In this document: positions 8,422 to 20,400 of the stretch, one piece after another
Numbering within the stretch: position 1 is the stretch's first letter
How the letters are laid out: each line of letters begins with the position of its first letter
Origin: Astropecten irregularis
Taxonomy: Eukaryota; Echinodermata; Asteroidea; Paxillosida; Astropectinidae
Assembly: GCA_963971285.1 (NCBI GenBank)
Contig: OZ020246.1
Location: forward strand, 26,076,494-26,140,493
DNA: 64,000 nucleotides
Direction: 5' to 3'
Notes under the pieces: generated by a model
The model's input: the letters and a program-made list of their open reading frames with translations, nothing else
What the model was told of the DNA's origin: nothing
Database searches by the model: none
Translations under genes and position numbers: made by a program

Positions 8422-11400
8422 CTGTAAATATATTGAAGAATATGGAAGCAGGTCATTCATTGTGTGCATTATTTTATTCATCTGCATGCGGTTTGGACTG
8501 TGCTTGATGTCTCTGATTGGTTTGTATCCCCCCAACCTACCAATATCAATCAATCAATCAGTGGGAGCATGCGCCACAGCAGTGCGTTGCCGCATCTACC
8601 TTCGAGCAGTACTCCTTCGGTCTTCTGATGGCCATCCCCATTACAGCAAAATAACTATGCATCTGATGCAACCACGTGTCATGTGGACGCTGACGCTCAT
8701 GTATCATGCAGGTAATAGGTCTCATCTGACTCTCCCTGAGTTACCTCTCGTTGGACACATGGTCCAACCCAAGGATCCTCCTCAGAGACCCAGTACTGAA
8801 GATATTGAGTCGCCTCCACAATAGTGTACAGCCACACCTTAATAATGCCAAAATGCAGTGATGCATTTCACAGGAAGCATTGCTTATAAAAAACATTTAG
8901 CTTTCATCAAGCCAAAGAAAAATGTTGACTACTCTTCACTGGTCGACAAGTCAACGAGTCAGGTTTTCTGCCCAGCACTAGGCCCAACCAGTATAAAGAG
9001 ATTCTCTCCCTAAGTTAGCAATTAATCAATGGAATGTTGGCAGGGATCAAACCACTAGCATGGGGACTGCCCTAGGGACACTCTTGCCTACCTTTGCATC
9101 GTATTCCCTCCCATCCAGGCTGGCAGTTGCATTCATAGCCAAGAGCTCCGGTGGCAACGTGATGACAAGTGCCGTTGTTGGCGCACGGATTGGGCTCACA
9201 GACGCTCTTAGCTGTTATGAAGATAAACACACATGAGAGATTACTCAAAAATAAGCTGATATATTGCTCGCTGAGAGTTACAATCGATCGTAAGGCTTCA
9301 TGAAATCAACCCCAGGTCACTCTAATACCCCCATCCCCACTGTTCTGATGCTCTCATCCATTTATGTGTACATCTTTACTTGCATGTGTCCTCGTGTCAT
9401 TTAGCCTTCGATAAAGATCCTGCTAGGATCAAAATGCGTCAGGCCCTCCTAACTCCAAGCATTTTCGATAAAGATCCTGCTAGGATCAAAACGGGTCAGG
9501 CCCTCCTAACTCCAAGCATTTAGGGAGCAGGGAGAAAGTTTGGATTAAGAAATTACGCACTATTCAGCCGAACGGACTAAACCTCCAGGAAGGCAATGAC
9601 TAATATTCTTGTTTGCTTATCTCCTTTGTATTCATCCACAGGTACTCTCTAATCCCTCCCCCTTTTTGCATTCCTCTCCTTCCTCTTGCCCATCTTGATC
9701 TCCAATCCTCAAATTAACTCCTTTGTTAATCCCCCACCCCCAGCACCACTCTTTCTAACCCTTTTGTAGTCTGTTACCTTTGATCTTGCCTACCTGACCC
9801 CCACCCTGTGTTTGACCTATCTAACCTACCCCGACTCTCATACCACCCCTTCCCTTTGTCCATATCCTCTGATCCATTTTATGTATGCTTCCTTCACTTG
9901 CATGTTCATGTTTTTTGTCATTTAGCCTCTGAGAAAGATCCTGCTAGGATCGAAACGCGTCAGGCCCTCCTAACTTTAAGCATTTGATATATTTCAGGCC
10001 ATTTTGGCTGATGAGCAGTTTGCAGCAGTTTATTACTTGTATTGTCCAAGCATTTTCGATAAAGATCCTGCTAGGATCGAAACATGTCAGGCCCTCCTAA
10101 CTCGGAGCATCTTTACCTTTTTCACAGAACATCCCTGTGTAACCATAGGGGCACCTGCAGTAGAAGCTTGGAGGATCTACACTGGCTTCAACAGGTACTC
10201 CTCCATTCTCACACAGATTTAGAGTTGCTGCTGGACATAAAAACAGACAGAGAGGGGGGAAGGGGGGAGGAGAAGGTCGACAATAATTTATTATTTTTTA
10301 ATTGGAAGCTGGGTATGAACTCTTTCATGGATGGGCGGGAAATATATACAGAGGTCTACCGATATGAACAATGGAACAGTCAGTGATCAAATTAACAGTA
10401 CACAAACTCAGAGTTTGAACTTCAATTAAGGGGGGGGGCTATATCTACAAAAGAGTCTAAAAAGAGCTAGAAAAGTCATCAGAACCATTTTTAATCATAC
10501 TTATAATCATTCATCACCTTCAATATGGTTATTGTGGGTTTCTATTTGTATAAAGAAGTGTCATTTTAAATGAAGGGAGAATGCCCAAATATAAGTATTC
10601 ACAATGTTGCGCTTTTCGTGAGAATCATCATTCATTGAAAAGTGAACAAAGAAAAATTGACTGGAGCGTAATATGAACCGGCGACCTCCTGAATACCGTA
10701 CAGGCGCTCTACCAACTGAGCCATCCAGCCCTACGTTGGTGGTGTCCCTAATACTCAATTATCTTTGTTTGTTTGGCAGTCAGAAGCCATGAAACCACGC
10801 ACACACTGCCATATCCCAAGGATCATTTCATCGATACACGCAGCAATGCTGCAACCTGAGAACGGAACATGGGGGATCACTCAAAGAGGATACAGCTTTT
10901 TAATTATAATAATCAAATAACCTCCAGGGAAACTGACTGATAGTTGCTTTTTTAGACAGGAATAAACCACAGAACGGGAACCGATACTCACCATCATGCA
11001 TGTCATGGGTATCTCGTCTTTTTCTTGTTGCGGCTGTTTGGAGTAAAATACAAAAGGTACAAATTCAAAGGACTAAAAGTGACAGTCTAAATCGCTGCAG
11101 TTGGTGGTCTTTATAAAAGCACTGCTAGCATACACGTACATCTCTATAGGCCTCAACACTAATAAGACATGATATACATGTAATAAATGTACATTGCAAT
11201 AACTGTTCATCAGTTTCACTTACAATAAAAAGGCTGTTTCCTTCCTACAAATTCAATAACGTACTGGTAATTAGGAACAGCAATATATACATATATATAT
11301 TTGATGGGCTGCTCAATTTTTAATTTTTTTTTTCATTTTCATCAATTTCATTTAAAAGCAAAACTATACTAGATGGTGTTGAATTGATATGGCTTGACAT

Positions 11401-14400
11401 ATAACAAGAGTGAGATATTTGGGTGAATTGGTTGATGCATTGGTTGATAAGGCAAGGAGCCAATGTCATAGAGCTGCTTAAAATGTGCTTAAGCACCAAA
11501 AACCTTGGTAAATAAAATCAGTATGCCAACTGAACAACTACGGCTGTGGCTTAGGATGTTTCTGCATGAAGCCTTTGTTTCATACTGCAGTGGAAATCTC
11601 GAGACAAGACGTAGCCATAAATGTATAGCCATCGATTCTGCACTTGGCCTCAGCCCAAAATGAAAAAGTCAAACTTACGACGACAAATGTACATTGTGGC
11701 CGTGAAGAAGCATCGTTGATTAGCTTGGCAAGGAGCGCTGGTACATGGGTTGCTTACAGGGGAAGCTGTGGATTTCAATATAATTTCAATATAATCATTG
11801 ATAATCAACAATATCATCAATAATTGATATCAACAACAAACCATACTAACATAATGTGACTGCTACAGTATGTGACAGTGGAAATATTGCGCCGTCCCTA
11901 TAATTGTTACTGCCAGTATTTTAGAATCCACGGCAGCCGGGGCAAATGTGAGCAAATGTGACTGAGACACTAGCTATGGAATAAGACATAGAGAAGCCAA
12001 TGGGAGACTTTTGAGAACCGGTCTTCAAGTCAACAGCGCTCACGCGCGCAATTGTGAGCATGCGCGCGTTGTTTTGCGTGTGCGCTGTTGACTGGTTCTT
12101 AAAAGTCTCCCATTTCTATTTTTCATTCACCTAATACAGTGACTGAGACAAAATCAAAGTAAACAACACAAAGATGAATAAACAAAATGACTTCTGACTT
12201 CTTACAATCTGAATGCGGTGTATTTTACCTGAGACAGTGACAATGAAGCTACAGAATGCTTGATTTCCAGATGGATCAGTAAATGTGTATGTGACATTCG
12301 TCTGTCCTACTGAAAAACTTTGGCCTGGTGAGCGGTTTGACGTGCGTGTTACTTGACCTCCAGAGTTATCCGTCGCTGTGGGTGCAGTCCAAGTCACTGC
12401 GGTAGAGGTTGCACCCGATGCGGCTGTTCCTGTCACTCCTTGGGTTGGACATCCACTGATGGTAGGGGGAGTGGTGTCTCCGGCAGCTACAATACAATAC
12501 ATACATACAATTAAACTAGAAATAAAATAAATTACCACTGTACACTTGCTACAATCTACAGAAGTCAAACAAAGAAAAACACACAATTATTCATGATGGT
12601 GGCAGAAAAAGAGACAAATGCTAGGCATGTTCCTCTACCAAAGCGTACAAGTCACACTACATGTTACATGTAGTGGATGACCCTATTCCCAGCATCATAC
12701 TTAATAATGGAAACAATCGTTAGGAGACATGCCACTGATATAAGGAGTCAGTGTTCCGAGATGCGTCAAACAGGCGCATTGTGAAGATGCGTCAAACAGG
12801 CGCATTGTCATGGGAAAGCACACCACTTCACGGATGCAACTGAATGAACAAACTTATAGAGCTGTCAGCTACCATATCAATTCCTTTTCGCTCCTTTTCA
12901 AGGTACCACACAACCACCCAAACATCCCCCCATTGGAACAGTACATGGAATTATCAGACTTTTTTCAATTCCAATGTCATAACTAACAAACGCGGTAAAA
13001 GTTTCAGTTGTTAATCGAGTATGAGGAAGAATATATTATGTTCTTTCGATTACTGTGACTTTTTTTGGAATAAATGACAATTAAAAACCGTAATTTTTTG
13101 GATAAACTTCACAACTCTCTCCAGGTTTTGTCAAAATTTGTGTGTAGAATCGCTTTTTCCGCTACTTTCTGCTGCACTGCCCTTTTTCAACTCGCCACAA
13201 ATTTCGCTAGCGCCCTCCTTTGACTCTGTTAAAAGCACAGTAGACTCAGTGATTCCTAAGCTTACTATCAATATAAATTTCATTGTGATTAGCCAATGTT
13301 AACCACCGTCCAAATGGAGACGAAGAATCTTCAACCAATTGAATAATCTCTTATATCCATGGTCCACCAGCACTTAACACATGCGGTATGTACGTACGTG
13401 TACAGTACACTGCACATACTGTGCATGGTACATAGCTAGCTGTACTGTACACATGGCAGGAAGTTTGTTTACACAATACTCAAGGCCAAAGATCTAGAGA
13501 TAAGGGTACACGCACAGGGTTTTAAAAGGAGCGTTTTTGCTATGGAAGGAATTGACATGCTTCGTCTTACTGACACTGATGATGGACAAATGAAGAACAT
13601 CCACTCAATTCTGAAGGGCCTTCTTCACCAACAACGCACTGATGACGAGGGATTAGCCACCTTAATGTGCATTGTAGAGGGCATAGTAAATGGACGCCCC
13701 ATAACAAGGTTGTCTAAAGACCCACAGGATGCACTTCCGCTTACCCCTAACCACCTACTTCTTCTTCGACAGGGTCGGTCCCTACAACTAGGGTGCTTCA
13801 CTATCAATGATCTGTACAAGAGGCGATGGCGACAAGTACAATACCTGGCAGATGTCTTCTGAACCCGCTGGCTGAAGGAGTATCTACCACAACTACAAAA
13901 GCGCCAGAAATGGCTACACCCTCAACGCAACATTGTAACTGAATCTTGAAATCGGAGAGTCTGGTTCGGTACGAGAACACCTCTCGCAGCAAATGGCATT
14001 TGGGTCTCATCCTTGCCATATACCCAGGGGCAGATGGACGTGCTCGTTCTCTTCAAGTCAAGACTCAAGCCGGGGTCTACGATACACCGACAAACAAAAT
14101 CTGTCTTCTTGAAGCCAGCAGCGGACAGCCAATATTACCCAGGAGACTGTTCATGCCATCGTTCTTCAATGCTGAATAAACCATGGGAAGTATACTGTAC
14201 AATATAATGGGACACATTGTAAATTATTCCTTGATGGGTGTGAGCACCAAGTTAACTGAATCCTAGGTTCTGTAGCTGTAGTTGGTTACATCACCTGTTA
14301 TATAAGTCAATTAATTACCTGAGACAGTGACCGTGAAGCTACAGGTTGCTTGATTTCCAGATGTATCAGCAAATGTATACACGACATTCGTCTGTCCTAT

Positions 14401-17400
14401 TGGATAGGTTTGGCCTGGTGAGCGGTTTGACGTGCGTGTTACTTGTCCTCCAGAGTTATCCGTCGCTGTGGGTTCAATCCAAGTGACTGTGGTAGTGGTC
14501 GAACCCGATGGGGCTGCTGCTGACACTCCTTGGCTTGGACATCCGCTGATGGTCGGGGGAATGGTGTCTCCACCGACTGAAAAATAATTCCAGTGAAAAC
14601 AGACACACGATTAGACTGTACATTTTGCTACTACCTGTCACATTTTATGTGTCATGGTGTTTTCAAGTCATTTACCTGAGACAGTGACAATGAAGCTACA
14701 GGTTGCTACATTTCCAGATGGATCAGTAAATGTATACACGATATTCGTCTGTCCTATGAAATAGGTTTGGCCTGGTGAACGGTTTGATGTGCGTGTTACT
14801 TGTCCTCCAGAGTTATCCGTTGCTGTGGGTTCAATCCACGACACTGCGGTAGAGGTCGCACCCGATTGGGCTGTTGCTGTCACTCCTTGGGTTGGACATC
14901 CACTGATGGTAGGGGGAGTGGTGTCTCCACCGCCAACTGAAAAATAATTCCAGTGAAAACAAACACAAGATTAAAGGAATGTACATTACCGGAGACACTG
15001 ACTGTGGTGCCAGCTATACATACACATCAGTGTAATGTACGTCAAAAACCAGAACATTTAAAACTGCAGTGCACATTTCTATGCTTCAGTAGCCTGAAAA
15101 TAATGGAGCAACATGCAACATAATCTTTGAAGATTTACACGAAGCATTCACCGAGAAGTATGACAATATGCTCAATCTGTCATTGACAGAATTCAAACTG
15201 GAAGTAATTAGGGCTGAGTAATGTCATGTAAGACTTTTTTAAAGAAAACAAAAATGAAATCTTTATATTCTGAATAAGATGGTTGCACAACAATGCTATC
15301 TTTGGAAGCATAAACTGAATTTGATGAAAGTGGACAAATTTGAAAAGCTCATTCATCGTGGTGGATATCAATTGCAAGCACAATAAAATAAATGTACTTA
15401 TCTGTTGTCCCACAATGTGGTCAATGGTAGATTGAGTGATGTTTCAGAGACAAATGGGAATACTACAAAGGCTGGATTGGCAGTGCATACCAATAAAATG
15501 AAACCCCATTCTTTTAAAAAACACCAGAGCAGAAAAAAAGGAGAATGCAAGAGAGAAAGTTTATAATTACCAGAAACAGAGACAATAAAAGTGCAGGTTG
15601 CTTGATTGCCAGATGGATCAAAGAAGCTATATGTGACCATTGCATTTCCGATCTGGAACACACTGCCCGGTGAGCGGTTTGATGTGCGTGTTACTTGTCC
15701 TCCAGAGTTATCCGTCGCTGTGGGTTCAGTCCAAGTCACCACGGCAGAGGTCGCACCCGCTGGGGCTGTTGCTGACACTCCTTGGGTTGGACATCCGCTA
15801 ACAACTGGGGGAATCGTATCGCCACCTCCTGTTTAAAAATGGAATTGAATACCAAAAACGTAAAATCATTACAAAATAGTCATTCTGCCCCGCAAATGTT
15901 CCCTTGTTCCCTCCAATTTTCCTATTTTTTCATCTCTTGTCTCGTGGTGATGAAAATATCAAAGATGCAATCTGCACATAGAGCTATATTAAAATTACTA
16001 GAGCGCTAGCTCTGCATTCTCCGTGCGTAGACGCTTTGAAGCCTTCCTGGGCGCTGTCATTTTGAATTTGCGTACGTGTCTGTGGAACGTATACTCTACA
16101 TGCAACGCGCAAGTACGTGTTAACATTGCTGCTGTGCGCGACTAGACTGCTGATAAAATCCAACGTCATGGCAACATAAGTGCAGCACGTGTACGCTGGA
16201 CTGTGCAAAATGAAACGCGCATTTACTGGAGGTGCGTCAGATTTTTGGCTTATTTGGCTTCGATAATGCACCTGTATAGAACACAACGCAGATATGCAAA
16301 TGAACATACAAAAAAGGTTTGTGCACAAACATGGATGGGCCCAGCAGGCATCACTCTGTACACACAGCTAGCGCTCTAGTAATTTAAATATAGCTCTATG
16401 AATCTGCATAACTTGTGATGTAACTTGTGATGTATTCTGCAATTATCATAAATAGTCTAGAGGTCTGGAATGGCATTCTGTTTTACCATATCAGAAAATC
16501 ACATTATTTCCAAGTGTTTTTCATGGAACCTACACATTAATGGGGATTGTGATAACATTTTTTGATGAAGCAACCAGACCTGTTGGTAGTGTTTCTGGCT
16601 ATGGTAGCCCTCTACAATGGACCGTTTTGGCTTTGCTCTTGTACCCCGCCCACCTCAGCAACGCCATGTGTTTTACGTGCCGAATGTGACCGAGTTTGAC
16701 CCGAGATGATGGCGACAATGACACCAATTGGTCAATGGGCATAGTTTGATTGACAGCCCGGAAGCTCCATTCCCAGTCACTTAAGTATCAATCACATAAA
16801 AACAGCATATACAGTAATTTGAGCACACAATTTTGAATGGTGCCCTCTATTGATTAAAACAAGAAACTGCGGTGGTGTCAGTATATTAATTTGTACACCG
16901 CCAATCATCTTTTCATGTAATCTGGAAAGCTGGAAAGCTAATCATGAGCAAAAGACCACTGTGGAAATCCGGGAGATGTCGTCCATGCCGAATATTCTTC
17001 TAACTCCATGTTTCTTTCAGAAATAAACCATGCACCTGACGCAACACGCACCAAGCCGGAGTTGTAGTGCATTTAAATCGATAAACACCACCGCAGATTC
17101 TTCTTTTAATCAATAGAGGGCGCCATTCACACCGTGTGCTCGAATTACTGTATACATTGTTGTTTTTCACTTGCCTAGCTGCATGGGCTCCAGAAGAGAA
17201 TATAGTCTGACTATAGTCTGGAGTGCTCTTAACTATTATAATTCTTAGCTGGTGTTTAGATATGTAATAAATGACTAACCTGTTACAGTCACTGCAAACA
17301 TACAGGTAGCCTGGTTGCCAGATGGGTCAGTGAATGTGTATGTGATATCAGTCGTTCCAAGCTGGAATGACTGTCCAGGGGAACGGTTGACAGTGACGGT

Positions 17401-20400
17401 AGGAGTTGCACCCGAGTTGTCCACTGCTGTGGGCGGAGTCCAATTCACTACTACACTGCTGGATCCCTGGGGTAGCACCCCAAAGACACCTTGTGTGGGA
17501 CAGTTCATAACCATTGGAGCTTGCGTGTCTGTACCGCCATCTTCTGCAGAGGTGCAAAGTACATTCGTTCCAAGATTAAGCCATAAATAAAACAGAGATA
17601 CCATCACAAAATAACATGTTCTCAATATAAAACAGGGCACATAGGGCCTATACAATGCTTTATGATTGTTTTAATTCAAACGAAATGTTCACAGAAGACG
17701 GTAATGGTTGAAACATACTGTAAAAATGTTTTTCCCTGAAATGCTGTACTTATACTGAAGAAAAGAGCAAAACCAAACAGCAAAACATATTTGATCTCAG
17801 AATGATACAAAATGAGACAGCTATTCGAATACAATTTGGCGTAACAATTGCAAAGGTTTTTACTGTCTTCTACTGTATCGAATGATCAATTGAGCTGAAT
17901 ATTTTACAAGTTTGTTTTTATTTCATGACAAACGAATTATAAGCAGCCCTGCATAGTAGCTGTTCTGTCACCTTTACCGATCCTGTATTATGCCTTTACT
18001 ATAAAACGGGGCACATATACAATCTTTATGACTGTTCAAATTCAAAAGTCAGTCATAACTTATGAAACGATTCATAAATGCACAAAAATACTGTAGATTA
18101 TAATGAGAGTGAATAAGAAATTTAAAAATCGAAAAGATTCTTACGCTGCACAGTGATTGAAAATGAACACGCGGCGTTATTGAATGAGGCATCCCAGAAT
18201 GTGTAAGACACCACGTAGACTCTGCCAACATCAAATCTGCTTCCACTCATGTGCGTTTGAGCAACATTGGGCTGCACTCCGCTGTTATCTGTGGCCGTTG
18301 GATCCTGCCATGTCACAGTGGCATAGGTCTGACCCGGATCGGGTCCAACTATCATATTCTGTGGGCAGTTGAAGATCTGCGGATGTTCTGTGTCTACTCC
18401 AAATGCTGTGGGCACAAATAGAAGCCATGGCGTGAGAGTGCTTCTTCAGTTTGGACTTCATACTAAATTATTACCTCAGTCACTTTAAACTTTGTATTGT
18501 TACCCTGAACAAGTGATTGAGTTCAGAAAAATGTTAATGTTCAAAGACCCATCAAATCTGAAGGTGCATCTTACCGGAGACAGTGACCGTGAAGCTACAG
18601 GTTGCTACATTTCCAGATGTATCAGTAAATGTATACACAACATTCGTGCCTCCTATTGGATAGGTTTGGCCTGGTGAGCGGTTTGAGGTGCGTGTTACTT
18701 GTCCTCCAGAGTTATCCGTCGCTGTGGGTTCAGTCCACGACACTGTGGTAGAGGTCGAACCCGATGGGGCTGTTGCTGTCACTCCTTGGGTTGGACATCC
18801 ACTGATGGTAGGGGGAGTGGTGTCTCCACCGCCAACTGAAAAATAATTCCAGTGATAACAGACACAAGATTAAAGGAATGTACATTACCAGAGACACTGA
18901 CTGTGGTGCAAGCTTGTTCTATACATACACATCAAAACACAGAATGACCAGTGTAATGTACGTCAAAAACCAGAACATTTAAAACTGCAGTGCACATTTC
19001 TATGCTTCAGTAGCCTGAAATAATGGAGCAACATGCAACATAATCTTTGAAGATTTACACGAAGCATTCACTGAGAAGTATACCAATATGCTCAATCTGT
19101 CATTGACAGAATTCAAACTGGAAGTAATTAGGGCTGAGTAATGTCATGTAAGAGTTTTTTAAAGAAAACAAAAATGAAATCTTTATTCTCTGAATAAGAT
19201 GGTTGCACAACAATGCTATCTTTGGAAGCATAAACTGAATCTGATGAAAGTGGACAAATTTGAAAAGCTCATTCATCGTGGTGGATATCAATTGCAAGCA
19301 CAATAAAATAAATGTACTTATCTGTTGTCACACAATGTGGTCAATGGTAGATTGAGTGATGTTTCAGAGACAAATGGGAATACTACAAAGGCTGGATTGG
19401 CAGTGCATACCAATAAAATGAAACCCCATTCTATTAACACCAGAGCAGAAAAAAAGGAGAATGCAAGAGAGAAAGTTTATAATTACCGAAAACAGAGACA
19501 ATAAAAGTGCAGGTTGCTTGATTGCCAGACGGATCAAAGAAGCTATATGTGACCATTGCATTTCCGATCTGGAACACACTGCCCGGTGAGCGGTTTGATG
19601 TGCGTGTTACTTGTCCTCCAGAGTTATCCGTCGCTGTGGGTTCAGTCCAAGTCACCACGGCAGAGGTCGCACCCGCTGGGGCTGTTGCTGACACTCCTTG
19701 GGTTGGACATCCGCTAACAACTGGGGGAATCGTGTCGCCACCTCCTGTTTAAAAATGGAATTGAATACCAAAAACGTAAAATCATTACAAAATAGTCATT
19801 CTGCCCCGCAAATGTTCCCTCGTTCCCTCCAAATTTCTTATTTTTTCATCTCTTGCCTCATGGTGATGAAAATATCAAAGATGCAATCTGCACATAGAGC
19901 TATATTAAAATTACTAGAGCGCTAGCTCTGCGTTCTCCGTGCGTAGACGCTTTGAAGCCGTCCTGGGCGCTGTCATTTTGAATTTGAGTACGTGTCTGTG
20001 GAACAAGAAAACTTTGACATGCCTTTCGAAGAGTGTACTCTACATGCAACGCGCAAGTACGCGTTAACGCTGCTGCTGTTTGCGACTAGACTGCTGATAA
20101 AATCCAACGTAATGGCAACATAAGTGCAGCACGTGTACGCCGGACTGTGCAAAATGAAACGCGCATTTACTGGAAGTGAGTCGGATTGTTGGCTTATTTG
20201 GCTTCGATAATGCACCTGTATAGAACACAACGCAGATATGCAAATGAACGTACACAAAATTTACAAAATTTTGTGTTTTCTGTAGGTTTGTACACCGCCA
20301 ATCATCTTTTATTGAAATCTGGGAAGCTGGAAAGCTAATCATGAGCAAAAGACCACTGTGGAAATCCGGGATATGTCGTCCATGCCGAATATTCTTCTAA

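Noticed and set aside
9616-10113. Coding fragment of a reverse transcriptase in the Penelope-type repeats
   Set aside because: Short frames resemble each other because the repeats do; no RT motif could be read.
15606-15836. Plus-strand open frames opposite each HYR exon (for example here and at 47943-48191)
   Set aside because: They mirror the conserved minus-strand HYR coding sequence, have no splice or start context of their own, and recur at every HYR exon.
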